Shown: positions 40,526 to 49,894, counted from the stretch's first letter. The stretch is DNA of 64,000 bases from Patescibacteria group bacterium (GCA_018896875.1 JAHILT010000006.1:29297-93296); one strand, 5' to 3'. The notes: a model not told the origin generated them from the sequence alone. Translations and numbers: made by a program.

Positions 40526-41206
40526 ATGGATTACGAAAAGTTAGAAAAAGCAATTTTTTACAAATTTAAAAAAGACAGATTTCTTAACGAAGCGATGACT
40601 CATCGCTCTTATTTAAATGAAAATCCAAATTGGAAATTTTATCATAACGAGAGATTAGAATTTTTAGGAGATGCCGTTTTAGAATTAGCAGTAACAGAAA
40701 TTTTATTTAGTCAATATCCTGACTATGCTGAAGGCAAGCTTACTTCTTTAAGAGCCGCCCTTGTTAATTATCAGATGTTGTCGGAAATCTCTAGGGATAT
40801 AGAGTTAGAAAATTTTCTTCTTCTTTCTAAAGGGGAGTCAAAAGACACAGGAAGAGCCAGGGATGTTATTTTGGCCAATGCCATAGAGGCATTAATTGGA
40901 GCTATTTATTTAGATGGTGAATATGAGAAAGCTAAGAAATTTATAGAAAAATTTGTAATAATTAAATTAGAAAAAGTAATAGCAGAGCAACTTTACAGAG
41001 ATGCCAAAAGTGTTTTACAAGAGAAAACTCAAGCTGAGTTAAAAGCTACTCCAATTTATAAAGTTTTAGGAACAGAAGGGCCTGATCATAAAAAAACTTT
41101 TAATGTTGGAGTTTATTTAAATGATAAAATAATAGCTAATGGACGAGGTCTTTCTAAGCAAGACGCAGAAGTGGAAGCTGCCAAGAAAGCATTGGAAGAA
41201 CTTTAG
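40526..41206 (+). CDS. rnc: Ribonuclease III
   Basis: Cleaves double-stranded RNA in rRNA processing. The catalytic motif NERLEFLGDAVLELAVTE is near residues 39-56, the second acidic site NAIEALIGAIYLDGEY near 115-130, and the dsRNA-binding domain occupies 155-226 (ending GRGLSKQDAEVEAAKKALE). 226 residues is normal. It is followed closely by smc, as in many bacteria. Confidence 0.97.
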   Translation: MDYEKLEKAIFYKFKKDRFLNEAMTHRSYLNENPNWKFYHNERLEFLGDAVLELAVTEILFSQYPDYAEGKLTSLRAALVNYQMLSEISRDIELENFLLLSKGESKDTGRARDVILANAIEALIGAIYLDGEYEKAKKFIEKFVIIKLEKVIAEQLYRDAKSVLQEKTQAELKATPIYKVLGTEGPDHKKTFNVGVYLNDKIIANGRGLSKQDAEVEAAKKALEEL

Positions 41207-41225
41207 GAATTAGGAATTTACTATT

Positions 41226-43406
41226 ATGTTACTTAAACGTTTAGAATTAATTGGCTTTAAATCTTTTGCTAACAAAACGGTGTTAGATTTTTCTGGTGGA
41301 ATTGCTGGAGTTGTCGGTCCTAATGGTAGTGGAAAAAGCAATATTATTGATGCTGTTCGTTGGGTATTAGGAGAAAGAGAAGCCAAAAATTTGAGAGGAG
41401 ATAAAGTTGAAGATTTAATTTTTGCGGGAACACAGAAAAGAGCTAGAGTAGGAATGGCTCAGGTATCTTTAATTTTTGATAATAGCACAGGATTTTTTCC
41501 TGTAGATTTTTCTGAGGTTTCTATCGTAAAAAGAATAGGGAGAGAAGGGCATTCTCAATATTTTTTAAATAAAGCAGAAGTAAGACTTAAGGATATTGTT
41601 AGTTTTTTCGCCAAGGCAAGACTAGGAACACATGGTTTAACTATTATTAATCAAGGCGAGGGAGATCTTTTTGTTAAGTCTTCTCCAGAAGAAAGGAGAG
41701 AAATGATTGAAGAGATATTAGGACTTAGACAATATCAAATTAAGAAAAAAGATGCGCAAAGAAAGCTTAAAAATACAAGTGTTAATATAGATAAAGTTAA
41801 AGCAGTTGTAGAAGAAATAATTCCTCATTTGAAATTTTTAAAACGCCAAACAGCTAAATGGGAGAAACTTTCTGAAACAGAAAAGGAATTAAACGATTTA
41901 GAAAGAATTTATTTTAAAAACAAGTTAAAAGAAATATTTGTTGAACTTGATAAATTTACGCCACGTTTAAAAGAAATTGACGAAAAGGTTTTTCAGAAAT
42001 CTAAGGAATTAAAAATTTTACAAGAAGAATTGCGTAAGGTTGAAGACAGCAGGCCTAGTAATAGAACACAACTTAATGATATTCAATTAAAAAAAGATGA
42101 ATTGTTTTCCAAAAAATCAGAGCAAGAAAAAGAACTAGGTCGTCTTGAAGCCAAAATTGAATTTTCTTCTTTGGTTAAAATAGATTCTCAAAAAGCTATT
42201 GAAACTCTCAAGGATTTAAGAATAGTTATTAAAAATTTATCAGAAGAAAGCGACTTAGAGAAATTAAAATCAAAGCTAAACGAAGTTTTCTTAAAAATAG
42301 ATAATTTTTTGAATTTCGGAAGCGAACAAGGTGCTTCTAATGAATTATTAGAACTCAAAAAATCAAAAGATGAATTATCAAATAAGATTACGGGTATTGT
42401 TAATGAATTAGAAGAATTTAGAAAAGCGGAAACCAATATTTCGTCTGGTTTGGAAAGTTTTAATTTTGAGTTTAAAAAAGCTTTTGAAAAAGTGGAGTCA
42501 AAAAAAGATGAATTAGCAGAACTAGAATCTGACAAAAATAGAATAAATTTTAACGCCGAGAGATTTAATTTGAAGATGCAAGATTTGAAAACTCAAATTG
42601 AACAGGCAGGAAAAGATGTTAATGAATTAAAATCTAACTTAGAAGACGTAGCGCCTACTAGTGTTTTTGAGACAGAAAGAAAAATCTTTAAATTAAAAGC
42701 AGAAATAGCTAGCGCAGGGGAAATAGATCACGTCTTATTGGATGAATTTAAGGAAACTGAGAAAAGACATGATTTTCTATCTTCTCAATTAATTGATTTA
42801 GAAAAAGCTTCTAATGATTTAAATGTATTAATAAAGGATTTAGATTTTAAAATTAATGATGAATTTATTTCGTCATTGAATAAAATAAATGAAGAATTTA
42901 ATAAATTTTTTCAGTTAATGTTTGGAGGTGGAAAAGCAAAATTATATTTAGAAAAATTCAAACCTAAAAAACAAATATTACCCGACGAGTCATTAGCGGA
43001 TAGCGAACAAAAAATAATTGAAGAATTAGAAGATGAAGAAAACGAAATGTCTGCTGGAATTGAAATAGATTTAAGTTTGCCTAGAAAAAAAATCAGAGGA
43101 CTAGAAATGCTCTCGGGAGGTGAAAAAAGTTTGCTTTCTATTGCTGTTCTTTTTGCGTTAATTTCTGTGAGCCCGCCGCCATTTTTGGTTTTAGATGAAA
43201 TAGACGCGGCATTGGACGAAAGAAACACCCGTCGTTTTGCTGAATTAATTAAAGATTTTTCTAAAAAAAGCCAATTTATAATTGTTACTCATAATAGAGC
43301 CACAATGGAGGCCGCTGATGTTTTGTATGGTGTGACTATGGAAGAAAGCGGTGTTTCTAAAATTCTTTCTATAGACTTAAGCAATCAACCAATAACGAAT
43401 AGATAG
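41226..43406 (+). CDS. smc: SMC-family chromosome segregation ATPase, short and hinge-less
   Basis: The N-terminal head has LIGFKSFANKTVLDFSGG and Walker A VGPNGSGKSNIIDAVRWVLG; the C-terminal head has the signature MLSGGEKSLLSIAVLF, Walker B PPFLVLDEIDAALDE and the D-loop region. It is 726 residues, against 1150-1200 for typical SMC. The roughly 390 residues between the heads are all heptad-like coiled coil; I find no globular hinge with its conserved glycines. It could dimerise through the coiled coil alone, or act more like a RecN/SbcC-type protein. Position after rnc supports smc descent. Confidence 0.88.
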   Translation: MLLKRLELIGFKSFANKTVLDFSGGIAGVVGPNGSGKSNIIDAVRWVLGEREAKNLRGDKVEDLIFAGTQKRARVGMAQVSLIFDNSTGFFPVDFSEVSIVKRIGREGHSQYFLNKAEVRLKDIVSFFAKARLGTHGLTIINQGEGDLFVKSSPEERREMIEEILGLRQYQIKKKDAQRKLKNTSVNIDKVKAVVEEIIPHLKFLKRQTAKWEKLSETEKELNDLERIYFKNKLKEIFVELDKFTPRLKEIDEKVFQKSKELKILQEELRKVEDSRPSNRTQLNDIQLKKDELFSKKSEQEKELGRLEAKIEFSSLVKIDSQKAIETLKDLRIVIKNLSEESDLEKLKSKLNEVFLKIDNFLNFGSEQGASNELLELKKSKDELSNKITGIVNELEEFRKAETNISSGLESFNFEFKKAFEKVESKKDELAELESDKNRINFNAERFNLKMQDLKTQIEQAGKDVNELKSNLEDVAPTSVFETERKIFKLKAEIASAGEIDHVLLDEFKETEKRHDFLSSQLIDLEKASNDLNVLIKDLDFKINDEFISSLNKINEEFNKFFQLMFGGGKAKLYLEKFKPKKQILPDESLADSEQKIIEELEDEENEMSAGIEIDLSLPRKKIRGLEMLSGGEKSLLSIAVLFALISVSPPPFLVLDEIDAALDERNTRRFAELIKDFSKKSQFIIVTHNRATMEAADVLYGVTMEESGVSKILSIDLSNQPITNR

Positions 43407-43507
43407 CAGATATGTAAATATAATTTTATATATAATTTATTATTAATAATATTTAAATTTTACATTGTCATTTTACATTTTGAGATTTACATTTTAAACT
43501 TATTATA

Positions 43508-44566
43508 ATGACTTTAGAATTTTTATTATTTATAATATTAACTGCATTATTAATTGGCTTTGTTTTTATTTTTATTTCTTTAAAAAAATACTTATTACTT
43601 AGCGAAAAAAACAAGACAGACGATTCGTCTGTTTTGCTTTTACAAAATCAGCTTCATGAAATAACTAAAAGATTAGATATTAGCAAAGGAGAAATGAGTA
43701 ATACTATGCAACGTCAATTTAGCGAGAGCGCTAATATAATACGTGATGTTACTGAAAGACTTACGAAGCTTGATGAAACTAACAAGCAGGTAGTTGGTTT
43801 TGCTGATCAACTTAAAAATTTACAAAATATTTTAAAAAATCCAAAACAAAGAGGAGTGTTAGGCGAATATTACTTAGAGACTTTGTTAAAAAATGTGATG
43901 CCACCAGGGGCTTTTGAAATGCAATATAAGTTTAAGAATGGAGAAATTGTAGACGCAGTTGTTTTTGTAAAAGACAAGATTATTCCGATTGATTCAAAAT
44001 TTAGTTTAGAAAACTACAATAGAATTATAGAAGAAAATGATCCAGCTAGGCATACTGAGCTTGAAAAAATATTTAAGCAAGATTTAAAAAATAGAATTGA
44101 CGAAACTTCAAAATATATAAAACCAGAAGAGGGAACAATGGAATTCGCTTTTATGTTTATTCCAGCAGAAGGTATTTATTACGATCTTTTAGTAAATAAA
44201 GTTGGTACGATTAAATCTAATACACAAGATTTAATTCAATATGCTTTTAGAGAAAAGAAAGTTATTATCGTTTCACCAACATCTTTTTTGGCTTATTTAC
44301 AAACTGTTTTACAGGGGCTTAAAGCTTTACGAATTGAAGAAACTGCCAAAGAAATTAAAAAAAGAGTTGAAGGACTAGGGAAACACCTAATGAGTTATGA
44401 AACTTATATGAAAAAACTTGGAGGACACTTAGGAACTACAGTTAGTATGTATAACAATGCTAACAAAGAATTTAGTAAAATAGATAAAGATGTTTTAAAA
44501 ATTACAGGAGAGTCTATTGGTATAAAATCAGAGTCCTTAGAGGCTCCAGAAAATTTAGAAGAATAG
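43508..44566 (+). CDS. rmuC: RmuC-like DNA recombination protein
   Basis: 352 residues: an N-terminal membrane segment (4-24), a coiled coil to about 120, and the RmuC nuclease-like core with KNPKQRGVLGEYYLETLLKN, DAVVFVKDKIIPIDSKFSLE and MEFAFMFIPAEGIYYDLL. RmuC limits recombination at inverted repeats and belongs to the PD-(D/E)XK fold; that the enzyme is active is inferred. In a genome full of palindromic repeats this activity could matter. The upstream gap has TTACATTTT-type repeats. Confidence 0.92.
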   Translation: MTLEFLLFIILTALLIGFVFIFISLKKYLLLSEKNKTDDSSVLLLQNQLHEITKRLDISKGEMSNTMQRQFSESANIIRDVTERLTKLDETNKQVVGFADQLKNLQNILKNPKQRGVLGEYYLETLLKNVMPPGAFEMQYKFKNGEIVDAVVFVKDKIIPIDSKFSLENYNRIIEENDPARHTELEKIFKQDLKNRIDETSKYIKPEEGTMEFAFMFIPAEGIYYDLLVNKVGTIKSNTQDLIQYAFREKKVIIVSPTSFLAYLQTVLQGLKALRIEETAKEIKKRVEGLGKHLMSYETYMKKLGGHLGTTVSMYNNANKEFSKIDKDVLKITGESIGIKSESLEAPENLEE

Positions 44567-44593
44567 TGACTTATTAATTAGAAATTAATAATT

Positions 44594-44689
44594 ATGGATT
44601 CAATTGAATTAAGAAAGAAACCAGAGCACATAAATTTTATTTATGTGCTCGGTCGAGCCCATAGTGTTTTACACTATGTGCTTATATAA
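44594..44689 (+). pseudogene. Duplicated 5' end of alaS interrupted by palindromes
   Basis: ATG at 44594 opens MDSIELRKK, almost the same as the real AlaRS start MTSIELRKK at 44730; 23 of 27 bases match (44594-44620 against 44730-44756). After nine codons it runs into two hairpins and stops at 44689. It is either a leftover of the original gene start after an insertion or a small leader duplication. Confidence 0.7.
44624..44677. repeat. Two adjacent palindromes in the alaS leader
   Basis: GAGCACATAAA (44624-44634) pairs with TTTATGTGCTC (44640-44650), and ATAGTGT (44661-44667) pairs with ACACTAT (44671-44677). They separate the duplicated start of alaS from the real one. Confidence 0.75.
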
Positions 44690-44729
44690 TTTAATAACTA
44701 ATTTTATTAAACTATTTAATATAACAAAT

Positions 44730-46634
44730 ATGACATCTATTGAATTAAGAAAGAAATTTTTAAATTTTTTCAAGGATAGAAATCATACAGTTGTTTCGTC
44801 TTCTTCTTTGGTGCCGAATGATTCTTCGGTGCTTTTGACAACTGCTGGAATGCAACAATTTAAACCGTATTATACAGGCAAGGTTGATCCAATAAGAGAT
44901 TTTGGTAGTAAGAGCACGGTTTCAATTCAGAAATGTTTTAGAACTTCTGATATTGAAGAAGTAGGAGACGACACACATCTTTCATTCTTTGAAATGTTTG
45001 GCAATTTTTCTTTTGGTGATTATTTTAAAAAAGAAGCAATCCATTATGCTTATAAATTTGTGGTTGAAGAACTTGGAATTGAAAGAAATAGAATTTACGT
45101 AACAATTTTTGCTGGTGATAATTCTGTCTCTGGAGACGAAGAATCTTTTAAAATTTGGAACGAAGAAATTGGGTTGCCTAAAAAACAGATAAAACGAAGA
45201 GGTCGCTCGGACAATTGGTGGGGACCAACTGGCAGCGAAGGTCCTTGTGGTCCAACTACAGAAATTTATGTTGCCAAAAATTTAGATGACGCAAGATTAG
45301 GCAATGGGTTAGAAATATGGAATATTGTTTTTAATGAATATTATCAGAACAAAAAAGGAGATTTTGATAAATTAGAAATACCGGGAATTGATACGGGAAT
45401 GGGTTTGGAGAGATTAGCTGTTATGACACAGGGAGCTAATAATATTTTTGAAACAGATTTATTCATTCCTATAATAAGGCAAATTAAAGAAGTGAGTAAT
45501 GGATTAGAACCCCGAATTATAAGAATTTTGGCCGACCACATTCGCTCATCTATTTTTTTAATTGCTGATGGTGTTAGACCGTCAAACAAAGAAACAGGCT
45601 ATATTTTAAGAAGATTTTTAAGAAAAGTTATAGTTTATGGTTCTAAATACGATATTCATGCTGATTTATTTCCAGTTGTTTTAGAGAGGGTCGCTGAAAT
45701 TTTTGGAGAAATTTATCCAGACCTAAAAAATAAGGAAGAAATTTTGAATGTTTATTATGAAGAAAAGGGGAAATTCAATAAAGCGCTAAGCAATGGATTA
45801 AAAATTTTTAATGATTTTGTTTTACGAATAAAACCAGAAAACTCAATACATAAATTACAAAAAATTTTAGGTATTGGTCGTTTTCAAAATATATTTCATG
45901 GCAAAGAAGCTTTCTCTCTTTATGAAACCTATGGGCTTCCTAAGGAATTAATACAAGAATTTTGCGAAGAAAAAGGGATTGTTTTTGACGAAAAAGGCTT
46001 TGATGAAGAATACAAGAAGCATCAAGAAGTTTCTCGGGCTGGATCTGAGAAGAAATTTGGCGGACATGGTTTAGTTTTGGATACAGGAGAATTAAAAGCT
46101 GGATCTCAGGAAGATTCAGAAAAAGTTATTAAATTACATACTGCTACTCATTTACTTCAGCAAGCGTTACGTAATGTCTTGGGTAATGATGTTAAACAAA
46201 TGGGGTCAGATATTAATTCCGAAAGAGGAAGATTTGATTTTTCTTTTAATAGAAAACTCACGGAAGAAGAAATTGAGAAAGTAGAGGAAGAAATAAATGA
46301 AATAATAAACAAAGACCTTCCAGTTTATTATAAAGAAATGTCTATAGAAGAAGCTAAAGAAACAGGAGCGCTTTATTTCTTTAAGGAAAAATACCCCAAT
46401 AAAGTACGAGTGTACTTTATTGGCCCGAAAGATGGCTTTCCTTCGACAAGCTCCCGCCCAGCAGAGCTGGGCGAGGCTCGCCCCAAAGGGGTGGCAGGAC
46501 GTGCTTATAGCGTAGAATTTTGCGGAGGACCACACGTAGAGAACACTCTTAAAGTTGGAAAGTTCAAAATACAAAAACAAGAATCTGTTGGGGCAGGGGT
46601 AAGAAGAATTAAGTTTGGAGTGATTACTGCTTGA
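44730..46634 (+). CDS. alaS: Alanyl-tRNA synthetase (no C-Ala domain)
   Basis: Charges tRNA-Ala. The catalytic part begins IELRKKFLNFFKDRNHTVV and has TTAGMQQFKPYY, SFFEMFGNFSFGDYF and GPCGPTTEIY; the editing domain has the zinc ligands LHTATHLLQQ and CGGPHVENT. At 634 residues it ends right after the editing domain, so the C-Ala oligomerisation domain is missing. About 27 residues (GFPSTSSRPAELGEARPKGV) are a translated palindromic repeat directly before CGGPH. I chose ATG 44730 because it matches the family start; upstream in-frame starts add unrelated residues. Confidence 0.95.
   Translation: MTSIELRKKFLNFFKDRNHTVVSSSSLVPNDSSVLLTTAGMQQFKPYYTGKVDPIRDFGSKSTVSIQKCFRTSDIEEVGDDTHLSFFEMFGNFSFGDYFKKEAIHYAYKFVVEELGIERNRIYVTIFAGDNSVSGDEESFKIWNEEIGLPKKQIKRRGRSDNWWGPTGSEGPCGPTTEIYVAKNLDDARLGNGLEIWNIVFNEYYQNKKGDFDKLEIPGIDTGMGLERLAVMTQGANNIFETDLFIPIIRQIKEVSNGLEPRIIRILADHIRSSIFLIADGVRPSNKETGYILRRFLRKVIVYGSKYDIHADLFPVVLERVAEIFGEIYPDLKNKEEILNVYYEEKGKFNKALSNGLKIFNDFVLRIKPENSIHKLQKILGIGRFQNIFHGKEAFSLYETYGLPKELIQEFCEEKGIVFDEKGFDEEYKKHQEVSRAGSEKKFGGHGLVLDTGELKAGSQEDSEKVIKLHTATHLLQQALRNVLGNDVKQMGSDINSERGRFDFSFNRKLTEEEIEKVEEEINEIINKDLPVYYKEMSIEEAKETGALYFFKEKYPNKVRVYFIGPKDGFPSTSSRPAELGEARPKGVAGRAYSVEFCGGPHVENTLKVGKFKIQKQESVGAGVRRIKFGVITA
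46438..46506 (+). repeat. Translated palindromic repeat inside alaS
   Basis: CTTCGACAAGCTC, then the palindrome CGCCCAGC-AGA-GCTGGGCG (46455-46473) and a CGCCCCAAAGGGGTGG hairpin. It is strikingly GC-rich in an AT-rich gene. Confidence 0.82.
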
Positions 46635-46675
46635 TATTGATTTCCCAGTTTGTTTTAAAAATGGTATGATAATAA

Positions 46676-47884
46676 GTGTTTAACTATACATTTTTAAAAC
46701 AAGTAGTTTCTAAATTTACGGGTAAAAAACCCGATTTTTTGGTTATTGAAATAATAAATCACTATATTCAAGTTACTTTGTTAAAGGCTGATTTTAGCAA
46801 TAAGAATATTCTGATTTGTAAGAATATAACGAAAGACATTAAAAAATTAGATGTGCCTTATTTGTTAAAAGAAGTAAAAAATATTTTAAGGAAGATACCA
46901 AAAAAATCTGATTTTAATGTTATTTTGAATCTTGATTCTAGCTTAGCTTCTACTGTTTATTCTTCTGTTTCATTAATTAGATCAAAACCAAAAGAGCTAA
47001 TAGATGAAGCTGATCTTGATAATTTAATATCTCAAGTTATTTGGAAATTTTTTGACAAACATAGGTCTAAAGTTTCTAAAAAAATGGGAATAGAAGAGAT
47101 AGATGTTCTTTTAGGAGATGTTCGTATACGAGGGATAAAAGTTGATGGGCACAAAGTTGTAAATCCATTAGGATTTAAGGCTAAATCTGTAGAGATTTAT
47201 TTGAGTGAAACTTTTACGATAAGAGATTTCATAAAAGGAATAAGAGAAATAATGCCTTTAAACAAAATTGTTTTTGTGAGTGAGGCCGGGACTATTCTTT
47301 CTCATACTCTTTTTGACAGCATAGAAGAAAATAATCCGTTATTCTTAGTAAATTTATTTCCAAATCAAACATCAATTTTTAAAGCCTCGGTTGGACATCT
47401 GCACCACATAGATAATTTTAACTGGGGAGGCAATGCTTTAGTTGAGAAATTACGTAATAATTTTAAACTAGATAATGCTGTTGCTAAGACAGTGATAGAA
47501 ACATACAACAGAAATGATGGATCTCCGCGGTTCATTAAAAAATTGGAAAATATTTTTATAGAAGAAAGTCGATCATTGATAAACGGTATTGAATCCTTAG
47601 CGTCAGAAGAGGGGGCCGTTTTTATTAATCCTTATTTTAATTTTCCTTCTTGTTTGATTTCTGACCGATTTCAATCAAAATTTAATAAAAAATTTAAGCT
47701 TCAATTATTATCCACTGATTCAATTATGAAAAGCTTTGGTTTTACGGTACAATTTAATAAGTCTGTAAAAAAAATTAGAAATTTAGCTACTTTGTCTTCG
47801 GTTTTATTAGAGTTGTCTTTGATGCCGAAAAATAAAAAAATAAGCTATTTAGCTAATAGAAGAGTAAGATGGCTTTTGTCTTAA
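46676..47884 (+). CDS. Actin-fold protein, FtsA/PilM-like (tentative)
   Basis: 402 residues, starting at GTG. The layout is like divergent FtsA/PilM proteins: an opening LVIEIINHYIQVTLL strand pair, a helical insertion, KIVFVSEAGTILSHTLFD, a phosphate-like loop region NNPLFLVNLFPNQTSIFKAS and NFNWGGNALVEKL. The nucleotide-binding glycines are poorly conserved. It is followed 33 bases later by a membrane-anchored protein and probably forms an operon with it. A cytoskeletal or envelope role is inferred, and another fold remains possible. Confidence 0.5.
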   Translation: MFNYTFLKQVVSKFTGKKPDFLVIEIINHYIQVTLLKADFSNKNILICKNITKDIKKLDVPYLLKEVKNILRKIPKKSDFNVILNLDSSLASTVYSSVSLIRSKPKELIDEADLDNLISQVIWKFFDKHRSKVSKKMGIEEIDVLLGDVRIRGIKVDGHKVVNPLGFKAKSVEIYLSETFTIRDFIKGIREIMPLNKIVFVSEAGTILSHTLFDSIEENNPLFLVNLFPNQTSIFKASVGHLHHIDNFNWGGNALVEKLRNNFKLDNAVAKTVIETYNRNDGSPRFIKKLENIFIEESRSLINGIESLASEEGAVFINPYFNFPSCLISDRFQSKFNKKFKLQLLSTDSIMKSFGFTVQFNKSVKKIRNLATLSSVLLELSLMPKNKKISYLANRRVRWLLS

Positions 47885-47917
47885 AATAAATAACATAATA
47901 GTAATCTCTAAATAAAT

Positions 47918-49507
47918 ATGAAAAAAATTACGCTTAATAAGAGCGATGAAGTAGCTCTCATAGTTGAAAAAATAATTGATGTTGATTTTAAAAAGGTTGT
48001 TTTAATTATTCCGAGATTTTCTTCTTTGGCAGAATCATTAAGTAATTTTCATTTATTAAAAAGAGAGGCCGATGCTTTAGACAAAGAAATATTTATAGAA
48101 TCGGTAGATAATCGTGTTATAGAACTTGCCGAACTTGCTGGTATAGAAGCCTTAAATCCTTTTTTTGTAAAAAATAAAAGACAATTTTCAGACATAGTTC
48201 CTAAAAAACGAAAAACAAAAAAAATTGAAACAAGTAGCTGGGAAGAGTCGTTTATGGAAAATTTAACGGATAATTTATACGATCAAAAAGATGAAGTTGA
48301 TAATCATAATATAGAAAGAAAGAAAGTTTTTGAAAAAGAAAAAGAATACAAACCAATAAAAAAGATTTTTTCTTTTGAAAAAATACCCACAAAAACGATA
48401 AGCACGTTAATTGTTTCTTGTTTGATTATTTATATTGCTGTCGCAATATTGCCAAAAGCTGATTTAAAAATTATCACAAAAAAAGTAGAATGGACGTATA
48501 ACGATTCTATTATTACTAAGACATCTGCCAAAATTGATTATAAAAATTTAATAATACCTAATCAGGTTTTTACTCAAACCAACAATACAACCATGTATTT
48601 TTCGGCTACCGGGAAGAAAGAAGTTAAAGATAAAGCTTCTGGGGTTATAACTATTTATAATAGTTATAGTTCTAGCCCGCAGACGTTAGTTATTAATACA
48701 AGATTTTTATCTCCTGAGGGAAAGTTGTTTCTTTTAACCAAAACGATAGTTGTTCCTGGGGCCAAGATTTCCGAGGGAAAGATAATTCCTTCTAGTATTG
48801 ATGCTGATGTCGTAGCCGACGAAGCGGGAGAAGATTATAATATTGGGCCAGTTAAACTTTTCAGTATACCTGGATTCAAAGGAGGTCCTAAATACGATGC
48901 TTTCTATGGAGAATCTAAGGATAATATGATAGGTGGTTTTGTGGGAGAGGTTTCATATCCAACATCATCGGATATTTCTGTAGCATCTAAAAAAATAAAA
49001 GAAACACTAGAAAGTAATTTAAAAAATACTCTTTATTCTCAAATTCCAGATGATTTTAAAATTTTAGAAGGTGCTTCTAGTTTTTCAATCTTAAACCAAG
49101 ACATCAAAGAAGCAGTTGATGAAAATAATAAATTTTCTATTTTTGGAGAAGGAGAGCTCGTCATTATCGCTTTTAATGAAGCTGATTTAATGGATATTTT
49201 AACAAAAAATGCAGAAGAAGAAAATAAAGATTTGTATCAATTAAAAGATTATGATTTAGAATATGGAATTGCTAGAATGGATGTAGATTCTGGAAGATTA
49301 AGCTTCCCAATTGATTTCAAATCTGTTTTAAGTTATAAAATTGACGTTGAAAATTTAAAAAAAGAAATTATTGGCAAATCAGACATAGATCTTCGAAAGG
49401 CCATATTTTCTCTTTCTGGTCTAGATACTGCTAATGTGTCGTTATGGCCGTTTTGGGTTAAAAACGTTCCGGCCAAATTAAACAAAATAAACATAGTAAT
49501 TGACTAA
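47918..49507 (+). CDS. Membrane-anchored protein with baseplate-J-like outer domain
   Basis: 529 residues. A soluble N-terminal domain of about 150 residues is followed by one membrane segment near 163-180 (ISTLIVSCLIIYIAVAIL) and a large outer part. Residues 230-320 (VKDKASGVITIYNSYSSSPQ, RFLSPEGKLF, DADVVADEAGEDYNIGPVKL) follow the pattern of Patescibacteria baseplate J/gp47-like surface proteins. The role is unknown; wall attachment or surface structure assembly is possible. It is cotranscribed with the actin-like gene and followed closely by infA. Confidence 0.55.
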   Translation: MKKITLNKSDEVALIVEKIIDVDFKKVVLIIPRFSSLAESLSNFHLLKREADALDKEIFIESVDNRVIELAELAGIEALNPFFVKNKRQFSDIVPKKRKTKKIETSSWEESFMENLTDNLYDQKDEVDNHNIERKKVFEKEKEYKPIKKIFSFEKIPTKTISTLIVSCLIIYIAVAILPKADLKIITKKVEWTYNDSIITKTSAKIDYKNLIIPNQVFTQTNNTTMYFSATGKKEVKDKASGVITIYNSYSSSPQTLVINTRFLSPEGKLFLLTKTIVVPGAKISEGKIIPSSIDADVVADEAGEDYNIGPVKLFSIPGFKGGPKYDAFYGESKDNMIGGFVGEVSYPTSSDISVASKKIKETLESNLKNTLYSQIPDDFKILEGASSFSILNQDIKEAVDENNKFSIFGEGELVIIAFNEADLMDILTKNAEEENKDLYQLKDYDLEYGIARMDVDSGRLSFPIDFKSVLSYKIDVENLKKEIIGKSDIDLRKAIFSLSGLDTANVSLWPFWVKNVPAKLNKINIVID

Positions 49508-49547
49508 AAAACAACCCTATGCTATATTCTTACATACTGTTTTTATT

Positions 49548-49760
49548 ATGAGTGACAAATCAATTAAACAACTAGAGGGTATCGTTGAAGAAGCCCTTCC
49601 AGGAACTAATTTTAAAGTAAAATGTGAAGATAAAATTGTTCTTGCGCACCTTTCAGGCAAAATGAGAATACATTATATTAAAATATTGCCAGGTGATAAA
49701 GTTTTATTTGAAGTAAGCGTTTGTGATGAAACTAGAGGAAGAATAATAAGAAGACTTTAA
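49548..49760 (+). CDS. infA: Translation initiation factor IF-1
   Basis: 70-residue S1/OB-fold protein: QLEGIVEEALPGTNFKVKCE, VLAHLSGKMRIHYIKILPGD and the ending RGRIIRRL. I chose ATG 49548, since the longer reading from 49500 adds 16 residues not found in IF-1. It heads the infA-rpmJ-rpsM-rpsK-rpsD-rpoA-rplQ cluster. Confidence 0.96.
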   Translation: MSDKSIKQLEGIVEEALPGTNFKVKCEDKIVLAHLSGKMRIHYIKILPGDKVLFEVSVCDETRGRIIRRL

Positions 49761-49764
49761 AATT

Positions 49765-49878
49765 ATGAAAGTTCGAGCTTCAGTTAAAAAAATTTGTAAT
49801 AAATGTAAGGTTATTAGAAGAAAGGGCCGAGTTTGTGTTATTTGCAAAATAGCTAAACATAAACAAAGACAAGGATAA
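49765..49878 (+). CDS. rpmJ: 50S ribosomal protein L36
   Basis: 37 residues, MKVRASVKKICNKCKVIRRK, with three zinc-ribbon cysteines (CNKC, then VCVIC) and the basic ending KHKQRQG. It is the zinc-binding form and sits 4 bases after infA. Confidence 0.95.
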   Translation: MKVRASVKKICNKCKVIRRKGRVCVICKIAKHKQRQG

Positions 49879-49894
49879 AAAAATAATAACAATT

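Noticed and set aside
44643..44729. N-terminal extension of AlaRS from an upstream in-frame start
   Set aside because: The extra residues come from palindromes and AT-rich spacer. The family start is at 44730.
46206..46580. 124-codon minus-strand ORF
   Set aside because: It is a shadow of the alaS coding region, and its composition follows the repeat block there.
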